Below, in pieces: positions 22,392-30,771 of a DNA stretch of 32,309 nucleotides. The stretch lies in contig CAMGRE010000003.1 of assembly GCA_946061355.1 (NCBI GenBank), positions 1 through 32,309 on the forward strand. Reading direction: 5' to 3'. The notes under the pieces are model-generated. The model searched no databases and was not told where the DNA came from. It was given only the letters and a program-made list of their open reading frames with translations. This DNA comes from an uncultured bacterium. GTDB taxonomy: Bacteria; Bacillota; Clostridia; Lachnospirales; Lachnospiraceae. The number at the start of each line of letters is the position of its first letter. The stretch's first letter is position 1. The position numbers and the translations under genes were made by a program.

Positions 22392-22810
22392 ACGAAGTGT
22401 TCGTCAAGGTTTTTAAAAATATCATGGCAATCGAAGAAAAGGCAGTATCGGGACAGGAGTATCACAATGCCACAACAAATGACATGCATGTCATTGAGGC
22501 GATCGGCATCGGAAAGCCTAAGAATATGACTTCCGTTGCCAAGGCGCTTTCCGTTACCACGGGGACTCTTACCATTGCCGTAAACAGCCTGGTGAAAAAG
22601 GGATTCGTGGAGCGTGTCAGAAGTGAGGAGGACCGCAGGGTGGTCCTGGTTTCTCTGACAGAAAAAGGAAAAGACGTGTATGCCCACCACCAGGAGTTTC
22701 ACACACGTCTGGTGGAGAGCATCGTGGCGCAGCTCAGCGAGGAGGAGAAGGTTTTATTGGAGAAGGTACTCTCCAATCTGAGTCGGTATTTTAAAGATAT
22801 GAATCTATAA
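22370..22810 (+). CDS. fabT: FabT-like MarR-family repressor of fatty acid synthesis
   Basis: A 146-residue winged-helix regulator. It resembles pneumococcal FabT more than generic MarR proteins: an IEEKAVSG segment near the N-terminus, NDMHVIEAIG, the recognition region SVAKALSVTTGTLTIAVNSL, the wing VKKGFVERVRSEEDRRVVLV, and LTEKGKDVYAHHQEFHTRLV. FabT represses fab genes, with acyl-ACP as co-repressor. Two matching operators lie at 1398-1415 and 2733-2750 in this window. I chose the GTG at 22370, with GGAGG about 6 bases upstream and the FabT-like N-terminus. Its gene overlaps the nuclease gene and is not adjacent to the fab operon as it is in streptococci. Confidence 0.85.
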   Translation: MDINAALNEVFVKVFKNIMAIEEKAVSGQEYHNATTNDMHVIEAIGIGKPKNMTSVAKALSVTTGTLTIAVNSLVKKGFVERVRSEEDRRVVLVSLTEKGKDVYAHHQEFHTRLVESIVAQLSEEEKVLLEKVLSNLSRYFKDMNL

Positions 22811-22883
22811 TCTCCGCTTTGGCAGCAGTTCACAAAACCTAAAATTATTTTTGAAAACGGAAGTTTGGCATTTGTGTCAGATT

Positions 22884-24695
22884 TCACTTCTCAGAAAGGA
22901 TACATTTCTCAAGAAGGTCAAACGGCATGGGACCGGCATCCAACAGGGCCTGATGGAAACGGAGTTCGGAAAAGCCTTCACCCCAGGAGGCTTTTGCCTG
23001 TTCTTTCAGCGCAAGGATCTCAAGATATCCAATATAATATTTCGGATATGTGGCAGGTTCTTCCACAATATATTCATAAATATTCTGAACAATCGTTTTG
23101 TCGGTAATCCCCATATCTTCAAGCGTCCGTGATACCTGTTCGGGATCGGCACCGTCATAGTGGATCGCGATGTCTAGCAGGGAAAACAGACACAGCTGCA
23201 TGCTGCGGTTTAAACGGCTGGCTTCATAGAGTGCGGACAGTTCGGCCGAAGCATTGTTTTCTGTGATCAGTTCCCGGCAGTATTGATAGGACTGCATTTC
23301 CGTATAATACCCCCATCCTTCAATATATCCTCCGTAGTGCAGCAGATTCCGTGTGGGATTCTGTCTGTGGGCCTGCCGGTACAGATGATGATAGACTGTC
23401 TGATACAGATGTCCTGGATAACCTTCATGCGCGAGCGTGGTATAGAGCGATAGCCCATCCGGATTGTCCTTTTGATTAATGTAAATCGTGTTAGACTGGA
23501 AATCATCGATGGGCGGCGTGAGATAAAATGCGGGGCTGCAATAGTCTTCCAGTGATTCGGATACATTTTTTACAGTACAGCAGGGGGCTTCCTTCCGGTT
23601 TGGCGGAAATGTCGGAAAATCATCACTCATTCTTTGTGACAGATCTGTCAGGATTTCTTCCGGTGTTGTGAGAGGAAAAGAATAGCCGGAATCTGACGCA
23701 AACATATCGGGATGGGCTTTGCACAATTCAGAGAATGCATGACTGTCTTCCCGGAACCGGGCTGCAAGCATTTTCTTGAGTTCGGGGATGGAGTGGCTGC
23801 TTCCGGTGGTCTGACTGAGGAGCAGTGTATAGTATTCCCTGCCCTGAGGAAAGTATGACAGTCCCTGCCTGTTATGTCCGGTTTCTTTCAATTCTGAGAT
23901 CGTATCAGCGAGAGACTGATATGCCGGGAGCACAGCTTCGGACAACAGCTCATGGTTACGTTTGTGGTAGGCGGAGGCCTCAGCAGCGGTGATCACTTTG
24001 TTTGCGGTGAGGGCGGCGAGCCTTTCGGAAAATGTCGTGTCCAGAAAATGACGCTCGGTGGCAATCAGATCCGGATCCATGATCGTCCGGCACTGAGTGA
24101 TAACTTTGTCCGCAGAGTAATCTGCCATAAAGAGACCTGCAGAAGCCTTTTCTCTTTCGTAGGTGCCTATCGAGGAGAGGCAGGCGGGGATCTGCTCCAG
24201 CAAGGAGAGATAATTTTCCACATCCTGCCCGGAACGAAAGGTATATTCGGCAAGAAGGATGGGCAGCTGGGACTGTATGCCGGAGGAGGGCGATAACGGT
24301 TCACTGTAGTAAGCAAATTCCTGTAATTTGACTTCATCGGTAAGATAATCGGTTAAAAGTGTGTGAAGCAGTCTGGAATCTTTTGGAAGAAAAACCGTCG
24401 GGATTGTTTCGAGGTGACGGATTGTCTTTGCCAGTTCCTGTACACTTGCAGTTTGTGAATCTCGGGAATAGACGGGGAGCACGGCGGTATTCTCCGGGAT
24501 CCCGTAATTTTGGGGATATGCAAGGATATAATGCATACTCAGAGTATCCCCCGTCATTTCATCTCTGAAAAGATTGTCGGTAAGTGCATGAAAACGAAAT
24601 GATGAACTCCCGGCGATGAGAAGAACGGACAGTATCAGTGCAAGAGGAATGACAAAAATCCTCTTTTTTTGTGAAAGCTTGACATTATTTTCCAT
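22884..24695 (-). CDS. Exported DUF885 protein (putative metallopeptidase)
   Basis: A 603-residue protein with one N-terminal hydrophobic helix (IFVIPLALILSVLLIAG), acting as signal or anchor, so it should work outside the cytoplasm. It belongs to the DUF885 family, related to zinc carboxypeptidase-like enzymes. The metal-binding pattern is HEGYPGH (His423, Glu424, His429), followed by EGWGYYTE with Glu459 as the likely third ligand. The preceding AFYLTPPIDDF and NTIYINQKD segments are also typical. Substrate unknown. I chose the ATG at 24695; a TTG at 24701 is two codons further up. No good ribosome binding site is seen. It is convergent with fabT and divergent from the chemoreceptor gene. 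Confidence 0.87.
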   Translation of the reverse strand: MENNVKLSQKKRIFVIPLALILSVLLIAGSSSFRFHALTDNLFRDEMTGDTLSMHYILAYPQNYGIPENTAVLPVYSRDSQTASVQELAKTIRHLETIPTVFLPKDSRLLHTLLTDYLTDEVKLQEFAYYSEPLSPSSGIQSQLPILLAEYTFRSGQDVENYLSLLEQIPACLSSIGTYEREKASAGLFMADYSADKVITQCRTIMDPDLIATERHFLDTTFSERLAALTANKVITAAEASAYHKRNHELLSEAVLPAYQSLADTISELKETGHNRQGLSYFPQGREYYTLLLSQTTGSSHSIPELKKMLAARFREDSHAFSELCKAHPDMFASDSGYSFPLTTPEEILTDLSQRMSDDFPTFPPNRKEAPCCTVKNVSESLEDYCSPAFYLTPPIDDFQSNTIYINQKDNPDGLSLYTTLAHEGYPGHLYQTVYHHLYRQAHRQNPTRNLLHYGGYIEGWGYYTEMQSYQYCRELITENNASAELSALYEASRLNRSMQLCLFSLLDIAIHYDGADPEQVSRTLEDMGITDKTIVQNIYEYIVEEPATYPKYYIGYLEILALKEQAKASWGEGFSELRFHQALLDAGPMPFDLLEKCILSEK

Positions 24696-24731
24696 AGACA
24701 ACGACCGGTTATTTGTTAAAAAATCATATGA

Positions 24732-24760
24732 ATGTTATTTTTAGAATAGAATTTGTCCAA
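24732..24760 (-). promoter_or_regulatory. Promoter of the DUF885 gene
   Basis: On the minus strand, TTGGAC (24760-24755), a 17-base spacer and TAACAT (24737-24732). Its -35 box overlaps that of the divergent chemoreceptor promoter. Confidence 0.55.
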
Positions 24761-24783
24761 AACATATGCTAAACTATGTTTAG
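24753..24783 (+). promoter_or_regulatory. Promoter and palindromic site ahead of the chemoreceptor operon
   Basis: TTGTCC at 24753-24758, 16 bases, TATGTT at 24775-24780. Two overlapping inverted repeats cover it: CTAAAC-TAT-GTTTAG (24769-24783) and AAACATA-N8-TATGTTT (24760-24781). The palindromes are good operator candidates for an unknown regulator; the promoter itself is only moderate. No sigma-D-type flagellar promoter was recognised. Confidence 0.45.
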
Positions 24784-24821
24784 TAATCGTAAAACTATGG
24801 TAGGAAAGGCAGGAAACGGGC

Positions 24822-26630
24822 ATGAAAAAGGTTGGTTACAAATTTGCGTTTGTTATTGTGCTGCTTGTAGGGATTTCTTTTGCGGCACTGGCGTTCCTCA
24901 GCAATAACATTCGGACTGTATCGGAAGAAAGTCAGGCCATCATGAATGGAGAGGTGGCCGAGATTAATATGGTTCGTGAGATTTACGGATGTTACCTTGA
25001 GATTTATAACAATACATATGCTCATCTTGATACAAAGCTTGCTTCCACGATGGAGGGTTATGAAACCAAGATCGCAGAGCAGGAGGAAGCCATGTGGGCT
25101 CTGATGGATGAGTACGCGACCATGATCGATCAGCCTGAGGTGCAGAGTACGTATGATGTTTTGAGGGAAAAACTGACCGCTTTCTGCAATTCTGTCAGCA
25201 CGATTATTGAGTCAAGTAAGACGAATGATAAAGAAATGGCAAAAATCTACATGACAAATACACTGGGGACAATTAACAGCCTGCTGCATACAAATATGAT
25301 GCAGTTGATTGAGTATTCAGAGAGAGATCTGGAGGCCGGAAAGGCACACTTAAATGAGGTTGCCACACAGACAGAGATTGCGGTGGTGGTAGTAGTAGTA
25401 GTGCTTTTGATTGCCTCTGTCGTTATCATGATAGTTGCCCTGAGAACGATTGTGACACCGATCCGCAAGATTGCGGGAGCGATGAGTGAGATTACGGAGG
25501 ACATCAACCGCAAGGAAGGCGATCTGAGCAAGCGCGTACCTGTGCTTACAAAGGATGAGATCGCAGCGCTCGCAAACGGTGTGAATCAGTTTATGGAGAT
25601 TCTGCAGGGAATGATCGGAGGCGTGGTTGCCTGTGGACAGGAAATCGATGCCCAGCAGCGCAATGTAAACAATGTGGTTGCAAAGGCAAATGAGAGTGCA
25701 GAGAATACTTCCAGCATTATGGAAGAGCTCGCGGCAAGCATGGAAGAAGTGGCAGCGTCTGTTGCAAACGTAAATGAGAGTACCAGACAGGCAGAGGAGT
25801 CTGTGGAAGAGGTTACGAAGAAAACCATCGATGGAAGTAGCTTTGCAGATGAAATTAAGGTTCGGGCAGAAGAAGTGCAGAGGCGTGCGAAGGAGAGCCG
25901 TGAGAGTGCCGGCGCCATGATGGCGGAATTTGATGTTGCGCTGCAGACTTCCATTGAAGAGAGCAGACAGATTGACAGCATCAATAATCTGACGGCGGAT
26001 ATCCTGAAAATTGCCGGACAGACAAACCTGTTAGCGTTAAACGCTTCCATTGAGGCGGCGAGAGCCGGTGAGAGCGGAAGAGGCTTTGCGGTGGTGGCGG
26101 ATGAGATCCGGGTGTTGGCGGATAATTCCACCCAGACGGCCAACAATATCAAGAAAATTTCTGCGGGCGTGATCGGTGCAGTAAACAAACTGGCGGATAA
26201 TGCGAGGAAGCTGCTCGAGTTTATGAATCAGAGAGTGCTTCCGGATTACGGAATCCTGGAAGATACCGGCGAGCAGTATGTAAAAGATACGGTTACTTTT
26301 GAAGAAATGATGATGCAGATCAAGGTGGCTGCGGAGAGCCTGAATGAGATTATGGGAACCACGGCTTCAGCCATGGAGGACATTTCCGTCACGGTACATG
26401 ACAGTGCACAGGGTATTTCCAATGTGGTAGAGAATACGACAGAACTGGCACAGGAGATGCAGGATATCACGGATGCGTTGGAAGCAGTGTCCGGTGTCGT
26501 TGGAGAGCTGGCAGAGCAGACAAGCTGCTTTAAGGTGCAGGAGGAGTATTTCATGCCGGTGAAAGCGGAAATGACGGGAGAGGACGCATCGGCGGATACG
26601 GAAGAGAATGAGACTGAATCAGAACAGTAA
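24822..26630 (+). CDS. Methyl-accepting chemotaxis protein
   Basis: A 602-residue chemoreceptor. Membrane helix 1 is at residues 8-27 ([19 protein letters not shown] region). A helical four-helix-bundle-type ectodomain runs to about residue 185, then membrane helix 2 has a run of seven valines (residues 188-194). A HAMP domain ([14 protein letters not shown], then [14 protein letters not shown]) is followed by a long coiled coil. The signalling tip [20 protein letters not shown] and [16 protein letters not shown] is fully conserved, so it should talk to CheA and CheW. The C-terminus is acidic, with no CheR-docking pentapeptide seen. Its last 23 bases overlap the kinase gene, tying this receptor to the sensory operon. 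Confidence 0.94.
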   Translation: MKKVGYKFAFVIVLLVGISFAALAFLSNNIRTVSEESQAIMNGEVAEINMVREIYGCYLEIYNNTYAHLDTKLASTMEGYETKIAEQEEAMWALMDEYATMIDQPEVQSTYDVLREKLTAFCNSVSTIIESSKTNDKEMAKIYMTNTLGTINSLLHTNMMQLIEYSERDLEAGKAHLNEVATQTEIAVVVVVVVLLIASVVIMIVALRTIVTPIRKIAGAMSEITEDINRKEGDLSKRVPVLTKDEIAALANGVNQFMEILQGMIGGVVACGQEIDAQQRNVNNVVAKANESAENTSSIMEELAASMEEVAASVANVNESTRQAEESVEEVTKKTIDGSSFADEIKVRAEEVQRRAKESRESAGAMMAEFDVALQTSIEESRQIDSINNLTADILKIAGQTNLLALNASIEAARAGESGRGFAVVADEIRVLADNSTQTANNIKKISAGVIGAVNKLADNARKLLEFMNQRVLPDYGILEDTGEQYVKDTVTFEEMMMQIKVAAESLNEIMGTTASAMEDISVTVHDSAQGISNVVENTTELAQEMQDITDALEAVSGVVGELAEQTSCFKVQEEYFMPVKAEMTGEDASADTEENETESEQ

Positions 26631-28107
26631 AAGAATTAAACATCCGATCAAAACAAAAATGACACTGCTTGCCGTTATGGCGGCAGTGCCATTTTTAGCA
26701 GTGATCATTTATCTGATCGCAGCATTGATGAATTATAGAAATGCATATGACAGTATTGTCAGTAATATGACGGTGGCAAACAACTACAATCTCAATTTTA
26801 AGGAAGAGATGGATGAGAGCATGTATAAGCTCGTGGTGGGTTATGTCACTTTTGAAAATATTGCGGAGGATGCATCGCTGAAGGATCCGTACCTGCTGAT
26901 CGGGGAACTGCGAAATGATTTTGGAAAATTGATTCGTATTACTGCGGACAGTGAGAGCGCCGTATGGCTGCAGAGTCTGATGCGGAATATTGATACGCTG
27001 GAGGATCGCGTTGACGATATCCGGGAAAGTATAGAGAACGGCGGGAGCTATGATGAGAATCTGGAGATGCTCGAAAATAATATTTATATTATGACTGAGC
27101 TTGTTCAGGATGATATTCAGTATTACATCTACTATCAGACGCGCAGTATTGACCAGATGACAACCCAGCTGAACAGGCAGGTGGAGGAATTTGTTGTCTT
27201 CTGTATCGGTCTGGTTGCGCTCATGATCATCTTGGTAATGATTGTCACATCCGCAACGGTTCGGGGAATTGTCCGGCCTGTTCAGGAATTGTGTCGTGTC
27301 ACGGGAGAGATTTCAGGCGGTGATTTTTCGGTGCGGGCAAATGTGAGCAGTGATGATGAGATTGCAGTGCTTTCCGACAGCGTGAACGATATGGCGGAAA
27401 ATATCGAGTCTCTTGTGGGCAAGATCAAGGAGGATGAACGCAGAATGCGTCGGGCCGATCTGCGCCTTCTGCAGGAACAGATCAATCCCCACTTCCTGTA
27501 TAATACGCTTGATACGATTGTGTGGCTGATTGAGGGAAATAATCCGGACAGGGCGGTGAATATGGTCGTGTCGCTCTCGGAGTTTTTCCGTCTGGTTCTC
27601 AGTAAGGGAAAAGAGTACATTACGATTCAGGAGGAAGAGCTTCACATCAGAAGTTATCTGGAGATTCAGCAGGTGCGCTATCAGGATATCCTGGATTATG
27701 AGATTCAGATCGATCCGGAACTGTATCAGTATCGGATCTTAAAGCTTACACTGCAGCCTCTGGTGGAGAATTCTCTGTATCATGGAATCAAGTACAAAAG
27801 GGCGAGAGGTCTGATCCGCGTTACGGGCAGGCTGAATGCAGAGAATATCTGCCTGGAAGTGACGGACAACGGAGTGGGCATGGAAGCGGAGGAGCTTGAA
27901 AAGCTCCGTCAGGAGATTCAAAAACCCTGCCAGGAAACGGAAAAAGGGTTTGGACTTGCCAATGTCAATGAGCGTATCCGCATGAATTTCGGTATGGAAT
28001 ACGGAATGGCGATCGATTCCGAAAAAGGAAAGGGAACCTGTGTCAGGATCGTTATACCGGCGGAGTATTATGGAAAGACAGAAAAGAAAGATGAAAGTGA
28101 AATATAA
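26608..28107 (+). CDS. YesM-type sensor histidine kinase
   Basis: A 499-residue membrane kinase of the LytS/YesM group. A first membrane helix at about residues 18-43 is followed by an all-helical extracellular region of about 150 residues and a second helix ([20 protein letters not shown]). Then come a HAMP domain ([19 protein letters not shown]), the His_kinase domain with the phospho-acceptor His295 in [13 protein letters not shown], and an ATPase domain with [20 protein letters not shown] and [12 protein letters not shown]. The ATG at 26608 follows GGAAGAG inside the end of the chemoreceptor gene. It is expected to phosphorylate the response regulator encoded two genes on. Confidence 0.94.
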   Translation: MRLNQNSKRIKHPIKTKMTLLAVMAAVPFLAVIIYLIAALMNYRNAYDSIVSNMTVANNYNLNFKEEMDESMYKLVVGYVTFENIAEDASLKDPYLLIGELRNDFGKLIRITADSESAVWLQSLMRNIDTLEDRVDDIRESIENGGSYDENLEMLENNIYIMTELVQDDIQYYIYYQTRSIDQMTTQLNRQVEEFVVFCIGLVALMIILVMIVTSATVRGIVRPVQELCRVTGEISGGDFSVRANVSSDDEIAVLSDSVNDMAENIESLVGKIKEDERRMRRADLRLLQEQINPHFLYNTLDTIVWLIEGNNPDRAVNMVVSLSEFFRLVLSKGKEYITIQEEELHIRSYLEIQQVRYQDILDYEIQIDPELYQYRILKLTLQPLVENSLYHGIKYKRARGLIRVTGRLNAENICLEVTDNGVGMEAEELEKLRQEIQKPCQETEKGFGLANVNERIRMNFGMEYGMAIDSEKGKGTCVRIVIPAEYYGKTEKKDESEI

Positions 28108-29131
28108 TAGAAAGATCAGCAAAATAATTATGGCGCTGCTTATTGTGTGTGCTGTTGTCGGAACGGTGTGCGGCTGTGGTATGTTTCCCCTGTTTGAAAC
28201 AGATCTGGAGGACAGTACCGCCGGTAAGGATGATGATCTGATCGTGATCGGTTATTCCCAGCTTGGGAGTGAATCGATCTGGAGAACAGCAAACACGGCA
28301 TCCATGCAGAGAGCTTTGACACAGGAGAACGGATTTTTCCTGATATTGGAAAACGGCAGGCAGAGGCAGGAAAACCAGATCAAATCGATTCGAAGCTTCA
28401 TCTCGCAGCGGGTAGATTATATCGTATTCTCTCCCGTGGTATCGACCGGATGGGATACGGTTTTGCAGGAAGCAAAAGATGCGGGGATTCCGGTGATCGT
28501 CGTGGATCGCATGGTTGATGTGAAGGATGACAGTTTATTCACAGCATGGGTTGGAACCGACAGCCGCGTAGAGGGCGAGAAGGCCGGTTACTGGCTGGAG
28601 CAGGATCTGAAGAAGCGTGGCCGGCAGTATGACGATATCAATATTGTGATCCTGACGGGAACGGAAGGCTCATCGGCGCAGATGGGGCGCAGCGCCGGAT
28701 TTGCACAGATTGCCAGCCGTTACGGAAACTGGCATATTCTGGGGGAAGGCTGCGGTGATTTTACGCCGGCGAAGGGCAAGGAGGTCATGAAGGAATTCCT
28801 GAAAAAGTATCCCCACATTGATGTGGTGGTTTCCCAGAATGACGATATGACTTTTGGCGCGTTGGAAGCGATCCATGAGGCCGGGCTGACAACGGGGATC
28901 CGTGGTGATATTATGATCATTTCGTTTGATGCGGTCAGGGAAGCGCTCGAGCTGGTTGAGGAAGGTGCGATCAACGCGGATATCGAGTGTAATCCCGAGC
29001 AGGGTGAGGCGGTCGCGGAGGTGATCCGCAAGCTGGAACGTGGCGAGCCGGTTGAGAAAAAGAATCCGATCGAGGAAAAGGTGTTTACCATCAGCAATGT
29101 AGGATTGTATAAGGACAGCAGGACATATTGA
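28070..29131 (+). CDS. YtfQ-like sugar-binding lipoprotein, probable sensor subunit
   Basis: A 353-residue binding protein of the Peripla_BP_4 (ribose/galactofuranose) group, closest by eye to YtfQ. Matching stretches are IGYSQLGSESIWRTANTASM, QENQIKSIRSFISQRVDYIV, FSPVVSTGWDTVLQEAKDAG with IPVIVVDR after it, GDFTPAKGKEVMKEFLKKYP and SQNDDMTFGALEAIHEAGL. A basic N-terminus and hydrophobic helix end at VCGCGM, a plausible lipobox. No permease or sugar ATPase gene is in the operon, so it likely presents sugar to the neighbouring kinase (and perhaps the chemoreceptor) rather than feeding a transporter, like the XylFII-LytS arrangement in Clostridium. The ATG at 28070 has a close GGAG; ATG 28091 and GTG 28040 are alternatives. 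It overlaps the kinase gene by 38 bases. Confidence 0.87.
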   Translation: MERQKRKMKVKYNRKISKIIMALLIVCAVVGTVCGCGMFPLFETDLEDSTAGKDDDLIVIGYSQLGSESIWRTANTASMQRALTQENGFFLILENGRQRQENQIKSIRSFISQRVDYIVFSPVVSTGWDTVLQEAKDAGIPVIVVDRMVDVKDDSLFTAWVGTDSRVEGEKAGYWLEQDLKKRGRQYDDINIVILTGTEGSSAQMGRSAGFAQIASRYGNWHILGEGCGDFTPAKGKEVMKEFLKKYPHIDVVVSQNDDMTFGALEAIHEAGLTTGIRGDIMIISFDAVREALELVEEGAINADIECNPEQGEAVAEVIRKLERGEPVEKKNPIEEKVFTISNVGLYKDSRTY

Positions 29132-29148
29132 CAGGTGGAGGAGTTATT

Positions 29149-30771
29149 GTGTTAAAGGTTTTTCTGGTAGAAGATGAGAGCATTGTGAGAGAAGGGCTTC
29201 GTGATAATATGCCCTGGCAGCAGTACGGATATCAGTTTGTGGGTGAGGCAAGCGACGGAGAAATGGCTCTGCCTATGATCCGTAAACTGAAGCCGGATGT
29301 ACTGTTTACGGATATCAAGATGCCGTTTATGGATGGTTTGGCGCTCAGCCGCATCGTGAGCCAGGAATTCCCGGATATGAAAATTATTATCATCAGTGGA
29401 TATGATGATTTTGAATATGCCAGACAGGCGATTAAGCTGGGTGTAGAACAATATCTGCTAAAACCAATCACAAAAGGTACCATGACAAAGGTGCTTTCTG
29501 AGCTGAAAGAAAAGATAGAGAGTCAGCGGGAACAGAAGAGCTATCAGGATCAATATCAGGACGAAATGCGGGAATATGAGAAGTTCTCAAGGCGCGTCTT
29601 TTTTGAGAGACTTTTTGAGGGGCATATGTCTGTTCAGGAAATTTATGAGGAGGCAGGAAAACTTTCTCTGGAGATCAATGCACCCTGCTATAACCTGATT
29701 CTGGTAAGTCTGCAGGAAAAAAGAAATCAGGAGAACCGGAGGCAGGAATCCAGAGAGTTCGCGGGCAAGCAGGATGAATTGCTCAGGTACCTCCTGCGAT
29801 ATCCGGAACATATGGTGTTCCGTTGGAATATCAATACATATGGTGTTTTGTTGAAAAGCGAGAAGGTGCAGATGGAGGAACTGACTTCCCGGTGTATGGA
29901 GAATATCCGGCGTATCTGCGAGAGTGCTGATTTTGAGTTTGACTGGTACGTGGCGGCAGGGACGCCCGTGGAGCGTCTGAGTTCCCTTCCGGAGTGCTAT
30001 GCCAAGACAAATCATGTCTTTTCCTATCGTTTCCTGATGCCTTCTGTGCATATCCTCACGGAGGATGTGTTAAAGGGTGTTTTGCCGGAGAAGGAGGAGA
30101 GCGGGATCGGCGGTGTGGACTCCGCAAAGGTAGATCCGGATGTGATCAAAGAATTTCTCGCCACGGGACGCAGCGATGAGATTGAGGATTTTGCACAGAG
30201 TTATCTTCAGAGCGTTCATGAGGCGATGCACTCCAAGCTGTTCCGGAATTATCTGATGTTAAGCATCCGTTTTACGACGCTTTCCTATGTTGAAAGCCTC
30301 GGATGCAGTCAGGAGGAATTCCTGGCTGCGGTAGGTGGCGACAAAGCGCAGGAAGCGGGGATGAGTACGGAGGAGATTTCCGATTATCTGTGTGATATGA
30401 TGAGGGAAGCACTTCAGATCCGTGACCGGGAAAGCGACACTCAGGGAAAGAAGATTCTGAAGAAGGCACTCGACTATATCGATGAAAACTATATGCAGGA
30501 GAGCCTGTCATTAAATAGTGTGGCAGGGGCGGTAAATGTGAGTGCAAATTATTTCAGCGCCCTCTTCAGTCAGGAGATGCAGAGCACCTTTATCGAATAT
30601 GTGACACAGAAGCGTATGGACAAGGCTAAGAAGCTCCTGCGCCAGACAGATAAGCATTCCGGAGAGATCGCTTTGGAGGTGGGTTATAAGGATCCCCACT
30701 ATTTCAGTTTTGTTTTCAAAAAGACGCAGGGATGTACTCCGAGGGAATATCGGAGTCGCTCTCTTTCGTGA
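29149..30771 (+). CDS. YesN-type response regulator with AraC-family DNA-binding domain
   Basis: A 540-residue transcription factor. The receiver domain starts MLKVFLVEDESIVREGL, with the phospho-acceptor Asp55 in VLFTDIKMPFMDGL, the conserved Ser/Thr region IIISGYDDFEYARQAI and the lysine in YLLKPI. A long middle region of about 300 residues follows. The C-terminal AraC-type double helix-turn-helix begins ALDYIDENYMQESLSLNSVA and ends VGYKDPHYFSFVFKKTQGC. The GTG start at 29149 follows GGTGGAGGAG; the upstream in-frame TTG at 29128 overlaps the binding-protein gene. It is the partner of the kinase at 26608. Its targets are probably sugar uptake genes nearby. Its 3' end overlaps the convergent araR-like gene by 56 bases. 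Confidence 0.93.
   Translation: MLKVFLVEDESIVREGLRDNMPWQQYGYQFVGEASDGEMALPMIRKLKPDVLFTDIKMPFMDGLALSRIVSQEFPDMKIIIISGYDDFEYARQAIKLGVEQYLLKPITKGTMTKVLSELKEKIESQREQKSYQDQYQDEMREYEKFSRRVFFERLFEGHMSVQEIYEEAGKLSLEINAPCYNLILVSLQEKRNQENRRQESREFAGKQDELLRYLLRYPEHMVFRWNINTYGVLLKSEKVQMEELTSRCMENIRRICESADFEFDWYVAAGTPVERLSSLPECYAKTNHVFSYRFLMPSVHILTEDVLKGVLPEKEESGIGGVDSAKVDPDVIKEFLATGRSDEIEDFAQSYLQSVHEAMHSKLFRNYLMLSIRFTTLSYVESLGCSQEEFLAAVGGDKAQEAGMSTEEISDYLCDMMREALQIRDRESDTQGKKILKKALDYIDENYMQESLSLNSVAGAVNVSANYFSALFSQEMQSTFIEYVTQKRMDKAKKLLRQTDKHSGEIALEVGYKDPHYFSFVFKKTQGCTPREYRSRSLS

Noticed and set aside
22387-22408. Imperfect inverted repeat in the first codons of fabT as a self-repression site
   Set aside because: The arms are spaced differently from the two real operators, lie in coding sequence and are interrupted; chance is likely.
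23952-24296. A 114-codon frame on the plus strand inside the DUF885 gene
   Set aside because: It is fully inside a well-supported minus-strand gene, with no ribosome binding site and no recognisable domain.
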